DNA of 64,000 bases from Dechloromonas hankyongensis. Lineage in GTDB: Bacteria > Pseudomonadota > Gammaproteobacteria > Burkholderiales > Rhodocyclaceae. This document shows positions 7,350 to 16,651 of this stretch, piece after piece (the first letter of the stretch is position 1; every line of letters begins with the position of its first letter). Location: assembly GCF_022012295.1 (NCBI RefSeq), contig NZ_JAKLTN010000001.1, forward strand, positions 1,178,001 through 1,242,000. The letters are read 5' to 3'. A program made the position numbers and the translations under genes. The notes below the pieces were generated by a model. That model ran no database searches. It was not told the origin of the DNA and saw nothing but the letters and a program-made list of their open reading frames with translations.

Positions 7350-8047
7350 TTTCCCCATTGCCGCAATTCCAGGCGCAGTGCGCGCCAGTCGGGGCACAGT
7401 TGTTCGACCACCGCCCAGAAACGCGGGCTGTGGTTCATTTCCTTGAGGTGGGCCAACTCGTGGCAGACGACGTAGTCCACCACCGGCAGCGGCATGAAGA
7501 TCAAGCGCCAGTTCAGCGAAATGCCGCCGTGGTGGCTGCAACTGCCCCAGCGTGTGCGGGCCGAGGACAGGCGTAGCGGCGGCACGGCGACGCCGAGGCG
7601 CGGGGCATGCAGCGCCAGGCGTTCGGCGAAGACCGTGCGGGCCTTGTCGCGCAGGGCTTTTTCCATCAATTGCCGGGCGCTGGCCGTGGCGCTCGGATGC
7701 AGGTAGAGGGTTTGCGGGCCGAATTGCCAGCCACTGCGGCCGAGCGGCGTGATGGCGATGACCCGTTGCTCGCCGAGCAGCGGAATGACCGTGCCGTCGG
7801 TGATGTCCAGCGCTTGCGGGGCGGGGCGCTCGCGCCAGGCAGCGAGCTTGTCAAGCACCCATTGGCCGTGCTGGCGGATCAGGGCTTCGATGTCGCCGAC
7901 CCGGGCGCGGTTCGGGGCGCCGACGCGCAGGCCGCGATGGTCGATGGCCAGGCCTATGGTCCGCCGCTGGCTGCGGCGCAGCTGATAGGCGACCGTCTGG
8001 TCGCCGATGACGATGCTGCGGACGGCTTCAGGTGCTGCTGACGGCAT
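7331..8047 (-). CDS. YgjP/WLM-type M48-like metallopeptidase domain protein (DUF45)
   Basis: This 238-residue protein has the zinc-metallopeptidase signature HELAHLKEMNHSPRFW (HExxH plus a downstream His), preceded by LIFMPLPVVDYVVC and by the family-typical RWGSCSHHGGISLNWRL. This is the YgjP-like (SprT-related) family. Function is poorly defined; members are cytoplasmic. Its start lies 20 nt inside the acyltransferase gene upstream, so it is the last gene of the gmhB-plsC unit. The final residues (KTVAGY) are encoded inside the 7.3-kb inverted repeat, so the natural C-terminus may have been altered by repeat insertion. Confidence 0.82.
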   Translation of the reverse strand: MPSAAPEAVRSIVIGDQTVAYQLRRSQRRTIGLAIDHRGLRVGAPNRARVGDIEALIRQHGQWVLDKLAAWRERPAPQALDITDGTVIPLLGEQRVIAITPLGRSGWQFGPQTLYLHPSATASARQLMEKALRDKARTVFAERLALHAPRLGVAVPPLRLSSARTRWGSCSHHGGISLNWRLIFMPLPVVDYVVCHELAHLKEMNHSPRFWAVVEQLCPDWRALRLELRQWGKTVAGY

Positions 8048-8777
8048 CCGGGTAGCGGTGCGGCGAGAGGCGGCGCATTTCGGTCTCGATCCACTCCTCG
8101 GCCTTCTTGTTGACCTCGATCTCGCTCATGCCGGTGGCGTCGAAAGCCGGGCCGATGCTGATGGTGACGGTGCCCGGCTTCTTCAGGAAGGCCTGGCGCG
8201 GCCACAGTTCGCCGGCGTCGTGGGCGATCGGCACCACCTTGCAGCCGACGTGGGTCGCCAGGTAGGCACCGCCCGGCTTGTAGCGCTTGGTCTGCCCCGG
8301 GGCGACGCGAGTGCCTTCCGGGAAGAGGATGACGTAGAAGCCCTGCTTGAGGCGCTCGCGGCCCTGGCTGACGACCTGGTCGAGGGCATCCTTGCCGGCG
8401 GCGCGGTCGATCGAGATCATCTTCATAGCGGCCAGGCCCCAGCCGATGAAGGGCACCTTGAGCAGTTCCTTCTTCAGCACGAAGACGCAATAGGCGCCGT
8501 CCGGCACGCAGTCCTGCAGGGTCATCGTTTCCCAGGCCGACTGGTGCTTGGACAGGATGACGCAGGCTTCCTTCGGCATGTTTTCGCGGCCGATGACCTT
8601 GGGCCGGATGCCGAGGATGTTCTCGACGCCGAACTGGGTGCCCAGGCGCCACAGCTTGCCGAAGCGATAGGCCCAGTTGCCTGGTAGCAGCGGGCCGGCG
8701 ATGACGACCAGCGGCGCGCTGAGCACCGACCAGAGGATGGCGTAGGCCATGAACAGGGTCGAGCGGATGGCGTTCAT
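8028..8777 (-). CDS. 1-acyl-sn-glycerol-3-phosphate acyltransferase (PlsC family)
   Basis: This 249-residue protein has an N-terminal hydrophobic segment (MAYAILWSVLSAPLVVIAG) and the acyltransferase blocks SKHQSAWETM (H-x4-E variant of the HX4D motif), KELLKVPFIGWGL, and FPEGTR. These define the PlsC/LPLAT family, which acylates lysophosphatidic acid at the inner membrane. The start MNAIRS overlaps the gmhB stop (ATGA), and the 3' end overlaps the metallopeptidase gene. The KHQSAWET form is one I know from betaproteobacterial PlsC proteins. Substrate specificity cannot be read from the sequence. Confidence 0.87.
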   Translation of the reverse strand: MNAIRSTLFMAYAILWSVLSAPLVVIAGPLLPGNWAYRFGKLWRLGTQFGVENILGIRPKVIGRENMPKEACVILSKHQSAWETMTLQDCVPDGAYCVFVLKKELLKVPFIGWGLAAMKMISIDRAAGKDALDQVVSQGRERLKQGFYVILFPEGTRVAPGQTKRYKPGGAYLATHVGCKVVPIAHDAGELWPRQAFLKKPGTVTISIGPAFDATGMSEIEVNKKAEEWIETEMRRLSPHRYPDAVSST

Positions 8778-9325
8778 TTCTTCGCCTTGCCGAGGATGTG
8801 CTCGACGGCAGCTGCCAGGTCGGCGAATTCCAGCGTGCCGTCCGGCAGGTTGCCGTCGGCCTTGGTCTTCTCGCCCTTGCCGGTCCGCACCAGCATCGGC
8901 TGGCAACCCAGCACGACGCAGGCCTGCAGGTCGCGCAGCGAGTCGCCGATGGCCGGAACGCCATTCAATTCGACGTTGAGCGTTTCCGAAATGCGCTTGA
9001 ACATGCCCGGCTTGGGCTTGCGGCAATCGCACTTCGAGTCCGCGGCATGCGGGCAGTAGAAAATGGCGTCGATCTGGCCGCCGCCATCGACCACCGTCTT
9101 GTGCATCTTGGCGTGGATCTTGTTCAGCGTGTCCATGTCGAACAGGCCGCGCCCGACGCCCGACTGGTTGGTCGCCACGACCACGCGGTAGCCGTTCTGC
9201 TTCAGCTTGGCGATAGCCTCCACGCTGCCGGGAATCGGCTTCCATTCATCCGGGCTCTTGATGAACTGGGCGGAATCGAAATTGATCACGCCGTCGCGGT
9301 CGAGAATGACGATCTTGTGGGCCAT
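8774..9325 (-). CDS. gmhB: D-glycero-beta-D-manno-heptose 1,7-bisphosphate 7-phosphatase
   Basis: This 183-residue HAD-superfamily phosphatase has the nucleophile motif ILDRDGVIN (DxD), VATNQSGVGRG (motif II) and the zinc-loop cysteines CPHAADSKCDCRKPKPG, a GmhB hallmark. It removes the 7-phosphate in ADP-heptose synthesis for lipopolysaccharide core. An AGGAA ribosome site precedes the start. It lies 15 nt downstream of glyS and overlaps plsC, so it appears to be co-transcribed with glyQS. Length fits the family. Confidence 0.93.
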   Translation of the reverse strand: MAHKIVILDRDGVINFDSAQFIKSPDEWKPIPGSVEAIAKLKQNGYRVVVATNQSGVGRGLFDMDTLNKIHAKMHKTVVDGGGQIDAIFYCPHAADSKCDCRKPKPGMFKRISETLNVELNGVPAIGDSLRDLQACVVLGCQPMLVRTGKGEKTKADGNLPDGTLEFADLAAAVEHILGKAKK

Positions 9326-9340
9326 GGCGACGTTCCTGAC

Positions 9341-11449
9341 TTAGGCGGAGAGCTTCGACAGGTCGGCGACCTGGTTCATCGCGGCATGCAGCTTGGCGAG
9401 CAGGCCGAGCCGGTTGGCGCGCAGGGCCGGGTCGTCGGCATTGACCATCACGCCGTCGAAGAAGGCATCGACCGGGCTGCGCAGCGCGGCGAGCGCGGTC
9501 AGCGATTCGGTGTAGTCGCCGGTGACGAAGGCGGCATCGGCTTGCGGCACGACTTCGACCAGCGCGTCATGGAGGGCGACTTCGGCGCTTTCCTTGAGCA
9601 GGGCGTTGTCGACCACCGCCTCGACGGCGTTCTCGACCTTCTTCAGGATGTTGCCGACCCGCTTGTTGGCGGCGGCCAGCGCGGCGGCTTCGGGTAGGGC
9701 CGAGAAGGCGCGCACGGCGGCCAGACGCTTGGGGATATCGCCCAGGCGCTGCGGCCGTTGCGACACCACGGCATCGACTTCCTGCGCCGTGTAGCCCTGC
9801 TCGCGCAGGTTGCCGGCCAGACGGTCGTAGATGAAGTCGGCCAGCGCGGCCTCGGCCGGCTTGAAGCCTTCCACCGCGGCGAACGGCACGGCGGCCGAAG
9901 CGAGCAGCACGTCGAGCGGCAGGCCGAGATCGCCCTCGGCCAGCATGCGGATGACGCCCAGCGCATGGCGGCGCAGGGCGAACGGGTCGCGGTCGCCAGT
10001 CGGAATCTGGCCGATGCCGAACATGCCGACCAGGGTTTCCAGCTTGTCGGCCAGCGCGACGACGGTGCCGACCAGGCCGCGCGGCAGCGAGTCGCCGGCA
10101 AAGCGCGGCTTGTAGTGATCCTCGACGGCATCGGCGACGTCGGCGTTGAGGCCGTCGTGCTGGGCGTAGTAGCGGCCCATGATGCCCTGCAGTTCGGGGA
10201 ATTCGCCGACCATGTCGGTCAGCAGGTCGGCCTTGGCCAGCACGGCAGCCTGTTCTGCATGCTGGGTCAGGGTGCCGCCGCCCAGTTGCTCGGCGATGGC
10301 GCGGGCGATCGCGGCAACGCGCTGCATGCGCTCGCCCTGGGTGCCCAGCTTGTTGTGATAAACGACCTTGGACAGGCCGATGACGCGGCTTTCCAGCGAT
10401 TTCTTGCGATCCTGGTCGAAGAAGAACTTGGCGTCGGCCAGGCGCGGGCGCACCACGCGCTCGTTGCCGCCGATGACGGCGGAAGCGTCGTCCGGGCTAA
10501 TGTTGCTGACGACCAGGAACTTGTTGGTCAGCTTGCCGGCAGCGTCGAGCAGCGGGAAATACTTCTGGTTGGCCTTCATGGTCAGGATCAGGCATTCCTG
10601 CGGCACGGCCAGGAATTCGGCCTCGAACTGGCCGATCAATACATTCGGGCGTTCGACCAGGGCGGTCACTTCGTCGAGCAGGGCATCGTCGTCGATCGGC
10701 TTGCCACCGGCCTTGGCGGCGGCCGCTTCGAGCTGGCGGGCGATCTCGGCCTTGCGCTCGGCGAAGGAGGCGATCACCGAACCATCCTTGAGCAGCGTGG
10801 CGGCATAGCTGTCGGCGTCGGCGATGACGACCGGATCGATGGCCGCTTCGAAGCGATGGCCCTTGGTGGCGCGGCCGGATTCCAGGCCGAGCACGGCAAC
10901 CGGCACGATGTCGGCGCCATGCAGGGCGACCAGGGCGTGCGCCGGGCGCACGAAATTGACCGTGCTCCAGCCGTCGGCCAGCTGGTAGGTCATGACCTTG
11001 GGGATGGGCAGCGCAGCGAGGGCGGTCTCGACGGCCTTCTGCAGGCCTTCGGCCAGCGTGGCACCCTTGGCCAGGCTGTCGTAGAACAGGATGTCGGCCT
11101 TGCCGTCATTCTCGCGGCGCAGGCTGGCGACGGCGGAGGCGTCGGCACCGAGAGCGGACAGCTTCTTGAGCAGGGCCGGCGTGGCGTTGCCGGCGGCGTC
11201 GAGACCGACGGCGACCGGCATCAGCTTCTGGACGACCGGCTTGTCGGCGGCGACGGCCTGCACGCCCGTAATGTGCGCGGCCAGACGGCGCGGCGAAGCG
11301 TAGGCAGTGACGGCGGCATTGTCTCCGGCCAGGCCATCTTTCTTGAGGGAGTTGGCCAGTGCGGACGAAAAGGCTTCGCCCAGCTTCTTCAGTGCCTTGG
11401 GCGGCAGTTCTTCAACGAACAGTTCAACGAGGAGGTTCTTGGCGGTCAT
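9341..11449 (-). CDS. glyS: Glycyl-tRNA synthetase beta subunit
   Basis: This 702-residue protein starts with the GlyS signature NLLVELFVEELPPKALKKL. It contains the HD-like and anticodon-binding regions typical of the beta subunit, including DPFALRRHALGVIRML and a C-terminal DALY-like anticodon domain (about 590-700). It pairs with GlyQ in the alpha2-beta2 enzyme that charges glycine tRNA in the cytoplasm. Only one base separates its ATG from the glyQ stop. Length is normal (E. coli 689). Confidence 0.96.
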   Translation of the reverse strand: MTAKNLLVELFVEELPPKALKKLGEAFSSALANSLKKDGLAGDNAAVTAYASPRRLAAHITGVQAVAADKPVVQKLMPVAVGLDAAGNATPALLKKLSALGADASAVASLRRENDGKADILFYDSLAKGATLAEGLQKAVETALAALPIPKVMTYQLADGWSTVNFVRPAHALVALHGADIVPVAVLGLESGRATKGHRFEAAIDPVVIADADSYAATLLKDGSVIASFAERKAEIARQLEAAAAKAGGKPIDDDALLDEVTALVERPNVLIGQFEAEFLAVPQECLILTMKANQKYFPLLDAAGKLTNKFLVVSNISPDDASAVIGGNERVVRPRLADAKFFFDQDRKKSLESRVIGLSKVVYHNKLGTQGERMQRVAAIARAIAEQLGGGTLTQHAEQAAVLAKADLLTDMVGEFPELQGIMGRYYAQHDGLNADVADAVEDHYKPRFAGDSLPRGLVGTVVALADKLETLVGMFGIGQIPTGDRDPFALRRHALGVIRMLAEGDLGLPLDVLLASAAVPFAAVEGFKPAEAALADFIYDRLAGNLREQGYTAQEVDAVVSQRPQRLGDIPKRLAAVRAFSALPEAAALAAANKRVGNILKKVENAVEAVVDNALLKESAEVALHDALVEVVPQADAAFVTGDYTESLTALAALRSPVDAFFDGVMVNADDPALRANRLGLLAKLHAAMNQVADLSKLSA

Positions 11450-11450
11450 C

Positions 11451-12395
11451 TCAAGCGGCTTTCTTGGCGTTCTGTTCTTCGAGCTTGGCCAGCACTTCGG
11501 CGGCCCATTCCTTCGGCGCCATCGGGAAGCCGAGGCGGGCGCGGGAATCGAGATAGGCTTGCGCCACGGCGCGGGCCAGGTTGCGGATGCGGCCGATGTA
11601 GGCGGCGCGCTCGGTCACCGAGATGGCGCCGCGGGCGTCGAGCAGGTTGAAGGTGTGGGCGGCCTTGAGCACCTGTTCGTAGGCGGGTAGCGCCAGTTGG
11701 GCGCCCATCAGGTGCTGCGCCTGCTTTTCGTGCGCGCCGAAGGCGTGGAACAGGAAGTCCACGTCGGAATGCTCGAAGTTGTAGGTCGATTGCTCGACCT
11801 CGTTCTGGTGATAGACGTCGCCATAGGTCAGGCCGTCGGTCCACACCAGGTCGTACACGTTCTCGACGCCCTGCAGGTACATGGCCAGACGCTCGATGCC
11901 GTAGGTGATTTCGCCGGTGATCGGCTTGCAGTCGATGCCGCCGACCTGCTGGAAGTAGGTGAATTGCGTCACTTCCATGCCGTTCATCCACACTTCCCAG
12001 CCCAGGCCCCAGGCGCCCAGGGTCGGGTTTTCCCAGTCGTCCTCGACGAAACGCACGTCGTTCTTCTTCAGGTCGAAGCCGAGGGCTTCCAGCGAACCGA
12101 GATACAACTCCAGAATATTGTCCGGCGCCGGTTTCAAGACCACCTGAAACTGGTAGTAGTGCTGCATGCGGTTCGGGTTTTCGCCGTAGCGGCCATCCTT
12201 GGGGCGGCGCGACGGCTGGACATAGGCGGCTTTCCACGGCTCCGGGCCGATGGCGCGCAGAAAGGTCGCGGTATGGCTGGTGCCGGCGCCGACTTCCATG
12301 TCGTAAGGCTGGAGCAGGGCACAGCCCTTGTCGCTCCAGTATTGCTGCAGACGCAGGATGATTTCTTGAAATGTCGGTTTCTGGCTGGTCGTCAT
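11451..12395 (-). CDS. glyQ: Glycyl-tRNA synthetase alpha subunit
   Basis: This 314-residue class II synthetase subunit starts [20 protein letters not shown] and contains the family signature [19 protein letters not shown] and [20 protein letters not shown]. It is the catalytic half of bacterial GlyRS. A GTG 9 nt further upstream (12404) is in frame and possible; neither start has a strong ribosome site. It is the first gene of glyQ-glyS-gmhB-plsC-metallopeptidase. The 202 nt to the divergent TetR gene must hold the promoter. Confidence 0.95.
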   Translation of the reverse strand: MTTSQKPTFQEIILRLQQYWSDKGCALLQPYDMEVGAGTSHTATFLRAIGPEPWKAAYVQPSRRPKDGRYGENPNRMQHYYQFQVVLKPAPDNILELYLGSLEALGFDLKKNDVRFVEDDWENPTLGAWGLGWEVWMNGMEVTQFTYFQQVGGIDCKPITGEITYGIERLAMYLQGVENVYDLVWTDGLTYGDVYHQNEVEQSTYNFEHSDVDFLFHAFGAHEKQAQHLMGAQLALPAYEQVLKAAHTFNLLDARGAISVTERAAYIGRIRNLARAVAQAYLDSRARLGFPMAPKEWAAEVLAKLEEQNAKKAA

Positions 12396-12597
12396 CGGAC
12401 GCACTCGATCTTGATTCGAAACGCTCGATTTTACTTGCTTTTCCCGGCGATGTTCAGCGCTTCGCCTATGCTTGCAAAATTGTGAACGACGTTCAATAAT
12501 TTACGTCGTTATCGAATTTGTGGCGACGGTGAAAAAAGCTGTCGTCGCGTCGGGGCTGCCTCGCATGGCCCGATTGGGCAGGAAAGGAATCGTCAGC

Positions 12598-13230
12598 ATG
12601 ACCGAACAAGCAAGCGCTACCGTCAATTCTCCGGCCGAAGCCGGCCGCCGCGAACGCAAGCGGCAGCAACAGCTGGATCACCTCGCCGACACCGCCTGGC
12701 GCCTGTTCGAGGCCGATGGCTTCGAGGCGGTGACCATGGAGCGCATCGCCGAGGTGGCCGATGTGTCCAAGGTCACGCTGTACCGGCATTTCCCGGCCAA
12801 GGAGGCCTTGCTGCGCCATGTCTTCCATAGCGAACTGCGCGCCGCCTGGCCGGACATCCAGCCGGAACTGGCGCGGGTGGGCGCGGGACGGGCGCGGCTG
12901 GCCCGCTTTCTCGAATTGCAGGCGGCGTGGTGCGAGAGCCGGCGCACCTTTCTGTTGCCCTACGTCCGCTACCGGCTGGCTGACCATCGCCTGCCGAGCG
13001 AAGGGCGCGAACGCAGCGGCATGGACCTGATCTTTGCTGAACTGATCGCGCAGGGGCAGGCGACGGGCGAATTCCGCGCCGATCTGCCGGCGCCTTTGCT
13101 CGCCATGCATTTCCAGTTTGCGCACCTGGCGACCCTGCTGCGCTGCCTGAGCGACGAGCGGCTGTCGCTAGCCGCCGAGTTCGCCACCATGCTCGACCTC
13201 ATCTGCAATGGTTTGGGAGCCAGGCCATGA
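12598..13230 (+). CDS. TetR-family transcriptional regulator
   Basis: This 210-residue protein has an N-terminal helix-turn-helix (about 46-66: TMERIAEVADVSKVTLYRHF, followed by PAKEALL), typical of TetR repressors, and a C-terminal helical ligand domain. The start MTEQAS is chosen for its GGAAAGGA ribosome site; an in-frame start at 12472 is less likely. Its stop overlaps the ATG of the downstream phosphotransferase-like gene (ATGA), so it is the cognate local regulator in an operon rather than a divergent one. Ligand and operator are unknown. Confidence 0.88.
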   Translation: MTEQASATVNSPAEAGRRERKRQQQLDHLADTAWRLFEADGFEAVTMERIAEVADVSKVTLYRHFPAKEALLRHVFHSELRAAWPDIQPELARVGAGRARLARFLELQAAWCESRRTFLLPYVRYRLADHRLPSEGRERSGMDLIFAELIAQGQATGEFRADLPAPLLAMHFQFAHLATLLRCLSDERLSLAAEFATMLDLICNGLGARP

Positions 13231-15728
13231 GCGGCAACTTGTCCCTGATTTCCGCGGCACAAGCGGCGTCGGCCGTCACTGAGCAGGTCGGCGGTAAAGG
13301 CAGACAGCTCGGGCAATTGCAGCGCTACGGCCTGCCGGTACCCGATTTCTTCGTCATCCCCGCAGGGTGGAGCCGGCAACGCAGCGGCGGTGTGTCGCCC
13401 GACCTGCAACAGTTGCTACACGCCGAACTGGTCGCCCGCGGCTGGCAGGGAACAGCGCTCGCCGTGCGCTCGTCGGCGGTCGGCGAGGATGCCGCCGCCG
13501 CATCCTTCGCCGGCATCTATCGCTCCTGCCTGAACGTGGTCGGCGCCCAGGCGCTGGTCGGGGCGGTGGCCGAGGTGTGGGCCTCCCTGGATACACCGAC
13601 GGCGACGGCCTACCGGCAGCGTCTGCAGATCGACGGCGAGCCGGCCATGGCGGTGGTCGTCATGCCGCTGCTCGCCGCCGAAGCCTCGGGCATCGCCTTC
13701 ACCTGCGACCCGGCCAATGGGCGCGACGACCGCATGGTCGTCCATGCCCACTGGGGGCTGGGCGAGACGCTGGTCGGCGGCGAAGCGGCCGGCGACGAAT
13801 ATGTCTTTGCCGAAGATACGACCGATGTCTGGCGTCTGCTCGAATCGCGGCCGGGCAGCAAGGAGACGATGTCCGTCCCGGCGCCGGACGGCGGCACGCA
13901 GCGCCAGCCGGTACCGCTCGCCCGGGCGCAGGTGCGGGTGCTCGACGACGCGCAGGCCGAAGCGCTGGCGGCGCTGCTGCGCGATGCGGCGCTGGCCTGC
14001 GATTTCGTCGCGCCTTTCTACGATCTCGAATGGGTTTGGGACGGCGGGCAGTTCTGGCTGACCCAGGCGCGGCCGGTGACCCGGCGCCCGCACCACACCT
14101 ATCCGGCCTTGGCAGCCCAGCCGGCGATCTGGACGCGCGGCAATACCTGCGAGGTGATGCCCGTAGCGCTGCAGGCGATGGACTGGAATTTCTCGCGCCG
14201 CGGCTGCAACGATCTGCTCGAACAGGGGTGGAAGCTGGCCGGCTACCCAGTGCTGCCCGGGGTGCAGCGCGCCGGGCTGTTCGACGGCCGTCTCTACCTC
14301 GAAGCGTCGATCATGCAATGGGAAGCCTGGGACTGCATCGGCCTGCTGCCCGAGCGCTTCAACGCCCTGATGGGCGGCCACCAGTCGGTCATCGCCACGA
14401 CACCACCGACCTGGCGTCAACGCCTGACCCGGGGCGGCAACACACTGCGCTACCTGCGCCACGCCCCGGCCATGGGGCGGCGCGGCGATGCTGAAGTGGC
14501 ACAGGCGCTGGCCATCGCCCGCGAGCTACGCGATGCCCCCTTGCCGGACAACAACGCCGACATCACGGCACTGCTCTTTCGTGTGCTCAAGCCGGCCCGT
14601 GAGTTCGTCGGCATGTTCTTCCTGCAGGGATCGGGCGGCGGCAGCCTGAGCCTGCTGCTCGACACGCTGGAGCGCGCTTTCCCCGGCGAGAGCGAAGCCA
14701 TCGGCTCGGCGCTGCTCGCCGGCGGCGAACCGAGCGTGACCGCGCAGCAGGGTTACGCTCTGCTCGACCTGGCCCGGTTGGCCAAAGCAGTCGCGCCCGG
14801 CCGGCTGCCGCAGGACGCCCCGGAATTCGCTCGCGCCTTCGCCACTTTCCTCGACCGCTACGGGCATCGCGGCCATTACGAAACGTATTTGCGCAGCCCG
14901 CGCTGGAGCGAGCAGCCCGAGCGTCTGCTCGAACAGTTGCCAGCACTGGCTGAGGTCGACGCGGTGGCAATGCGCGCCCGGCAGCAGGCGGCGGCCGACG
15001 CGGCGTGGGAGCGCATCCGCCGCGAGTTGCCGTTCTGGTATCGGCCCCTGCTGCGCGCCCAGGTCAAGGCCGCCAATCGCGACAGCAACCGGCGCGAGGC
15101 GGCCCGCAGCGCGATCATTTCGCTGCTCGCCGCCAGTAGGCGCCTGTGGCTGTTGATCGGCGAGCGGCTGGTCGGCGAAGGGGCGCTCGACAGGCCCGAC
15201 GACATCTTTCACCTGCTGCCCAGCGAGGTCGAACGTTACGCTATCGGCTTGCTGCCGCTGGCCGGGCTGCGCGCCCGGCTGGCCGAACGCCGCGCGCTGT
15301 TCGCCCGCTGGCAGGCGACCACGCCGCATGAATGGCTGACCCTGGCACCGACCGGGCAAACGGCGCCGCAGCCGCCGGCGGAGACAGCTCCGATCAAGCC
15401 TGCTGACGGGCGGCGTTTCCGTGGTGTCGCCACCGGCACCGGGGTGGCACGCGGCAAGGTGCGCCGCCTGCGCCATCCGTCCGAAGGACTGGCCCTGCAA
15501 CCCGGCGAAATTCTCGTTGCACCATCGACCGATCCCGGGTGGACGCCCCTGTTCCTGAAGGCCGGCGGGCTGGTGGTTGAAACCGGCGGCTACCTGTCGC
15601 ACGGCGCCATCGTGGCGCGGGAATTCGGTCTGCCGGCGGTGGTCAATCTGCCGGGCATCCTGGCGGCACTTCACGACGGCGACGAGGTCGAAGTGGACGG
15701 CTGGAAAGGGGTAGTGCGTTTGTACTAG
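13227..15728 (+). CDS. PEP-synthase-like / rifampin-phosphotransferase-like enzyme
   Basis: This 833-residue protein has an N-terminal PPDK/PEP-synthase ATP-binding domain (about 1-300), with VGGKGRQLGQLQ, AVRSSAVGEDAAAASFAG and the C-terminal LTQARPVTRRP element. A long divergent middle region (about 300-720) follows, then a swivelling phosphohistidine domain with H792 in GGYLSHGAIVAREFGLPAVV. ATP-grasp, variable acceptor and His domains in this order match Rph-type antibiotic phosphotransferases and PpsA-like proteins, but the C-terminal PEP-binding barrel of true PpsA/PPDK is absent. It could phosphorylate a small molecule using ATP with release of AMP and phosphate. The acceptor is unknown. 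Coupled to the TetR gene. Confidence 0.72.
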   Translation: MSGNLSLISAAQAASAVTEQVGGKGRQLGQLQRYGLPVPDFFVIPAGWSRQRSGGVSPDLQQLLHAELVARGWQGTALAVRSSAVGEDAAAASFAGIYRSCLNVVGAQALVGAVAEVWASLDTPTATAYRQRLQIDGEPAMAVVVMPLLAAEASGIAFTCDPANGRDDRMVVHAHWGLGETLVGGEAAGDEYVFAEDTTDVWRLLESRPGSKETMSVPAPDGGTQRQPVPLARAQVRVLDDAQAEALAALLRDAALACDFVAPFYDLEWVWDGGQFWLTQARPVTRRPHHTYPALAAQPAIWTRGNTCEVMPVALQAMDWNFSRRGCNDLLEQGWKLAGYPVLPGVQRAGLFDGRLYLEASIMQWEAWDCIGLLPERFNALMGGHQSVIATTPPTWRQRLTRGGNTLRYLRHAPAMGRRGDAEVAQALAIARELRDAPLPDNNADITALLFRVLKPAREFVGMFFLQGSGGGSLSLLLDTLERAFPGESEAIGSALLAGGEPSVTAQQGYALLDLARLAKAVAPGRLPQDAPEFARAFATFLDRYGHRGHYETYLRSPRWSEQPERLLEQLPALAEVDAVAMRARQQAAADAAWERIRRELPFWYRPLLRAQVKAANRDSNRREAARSAIISLLAASRRLWLLIGERLVGEGALDRPDDIFHLLPSEVERYAIGLLPLAGLRARLAERRALFARWQATTPHEWLTLAPTGQTAPQPPAETAPIKPADGRRFRGVATGTGVARGKVRRLRHPSEGLALQPGEILVAPSTDPGWTPLFLKAGGLVVETGGYLSHGAIVAREFGLPAVVNLPGILAALHDGDEVEVDGWKGVVRLY

Positions 15729-15749
15729 TGTTGTCGCGACGCAACATCG
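15729..15749. repeat. Palindromic TGTTG...CAACATCG element, copy 1
   Basis: TGTTGTCGCGACGCAACATCG lies immediately after the stop of the phosphotransferase-like gene. A related element occurs at 15811. The TGTTG/CAACA arms form an inverted repeat, of the kind bound by a dimeric regulator. No regulator can be assigned from the sequence alone. Confidence 0.4.
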
Positions 15750-15774
15750 AACCCGTTTCTTGACGGCTGTTTAG

Positions 15775-15803
15775 TTGACCTAGATCAATCAAATCAATAA
15801 ACT
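15775..15803 (+). promoter_or_regulatory. Candidate promoter overlapping an FNR-like box
   Basis: TTGACCTAGATCAA (15775-15788) matches the FNR/CRP-type dyad TTGATnnnnATCAA with one mismatch. Its left half also reads as a -35 (TTGACC), with TAAACT as a possible -10 at 15798, 17 bp downstream. The site would serve the lytic transglycosylase gene at 15965. The overlap with the -35 would suit repression, but this is inference. Confidence 0.35.
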
Positions 15804-15810
15804 GGATTTG

Positions 15811-15828
15811 TGTTGCGGTGCAACATCG
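15811..15828. repeat. Palindromic TGTTGC-GGT-GCAACA element, copy 2
   Basis: TGTTGCGGTGCAACATCG holds a perfect 6-bp inverted repeat with a 3-bp spacer. It shares TGTTG and GCAACATCG with the element at 15729. Located just downstream of the candidate promoter, it could be an operator in the leader of the lytic transglycosylase gene. Confidence 0.45.
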
Positions 15829-15964
15829 GTTTTTGCGGCGCTCTTCTTCTACCTGCCGCGCTTTGAAGCGATTTCCCTTCACACGCTTCCCGCCGATGTC
15901 GTACCCCCCTGTAACCGTTCGCTGCGCGGTCGTTTTGCGCAGTGGCAACAGTCAAGGAGGTCGC

Positions 15965-16651
15965 ATGAACGCTACGACCCTTAGTTCGCCTTCCATGCAG
16001 CGCGTTTCCGCGTTGATGGTGGAGGTTTTTCAAAAATTGCTGATGGCCGCCGGCCTGGTTTTCATTATCAGCGTGATCGGCGTCCAGAGCGGACTCATCA
16101 GCCTCGATATGCCCTTCATCCAGAAGGTCTTGCCGGCTGAAGAGGTTGAGGAAGAAGCCGACGCCGAGGCCATCGAAACTGACACCCCGGCCGTTGAGGT
16201 CCTGGCGCCGCGTCTGCGTGGTGCGATGGACTACGTGACCCGCCGCTACAAGGTCTCGATCGAGGCGGTGCAGCCTATTTTCGCCACGGCGCAGAGCGTC
16301 GGCAAGGAACTGCATATCGATCCGCTGCTGATCATCGCCGTCATCGGCGTCGAGTCGGGATTCAACCCGTTCTCGCAGAGTGTGGTCGGTGCCCAGGGCC
16401 TGATGCAGGTGGTGCCGCGCTACCATCAGGACAAGCTGCCCGAGGACAGCACGTCTTTCCTCGATCCGGTGACCAATGTCCAGGTCGGCGCCCGTGTGCT
16501 GAAGGAATCCATTCGCCGCCAGGGCGGCCTGGAGGAAGGTCTGCAGCAGTTCGGCGGCGCCATCGGCGACGCCGGCCGGCGCTATGCCGGCAAGGTGCTG
16601 GCCGAGCGCCAGCGTCTGGAGCAGGCGGCCCAGCGCTTGCGCGCCGCCTGA
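15965..16651 (+). CDS. Membrane-anchored lytic transglycosylase (SLT domain)
   Basis: This 228-residue protein has an N-terminal membrane segment (about 24-44, LLMAAGLVFIISVIGV), an acidic linker (EEVEEEADAEA), then a lysozyme-like SLT domain. Catalytic Glu is E130 in VIGVESGFNPFSQS, followed by GAQGLMQVVP and a GxxxLxxxI-type helix. Such enzymes cleave peptidoglycan between MurNAc and GlcNAc. A strong ribosome site (AAGGAGG) fixes the start. It is preceded by a leader with an FNR-like box and palindromes. Confidence 0.86.
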   Translation: MNATTLSSPSMQRVSALMVEVFQKLLMAAGLVFIISVIGVQSGLISLDMPFIQKVLPAEEVEEEADAEAIETDTPAVEVLAPRLRGAMDYVTRRYKVSIEAVQPIFATAQSVGKELHIDPLLIIAVIGVESGFNPFSQSVVGAQGLMQVVPRYHQDKLPEDSTSFLDPVTNVQVGARVLKESIRRQGGLEEGLQQFGGAIGDAGRRYAGKVLAERQRLEQAAQRLRAA

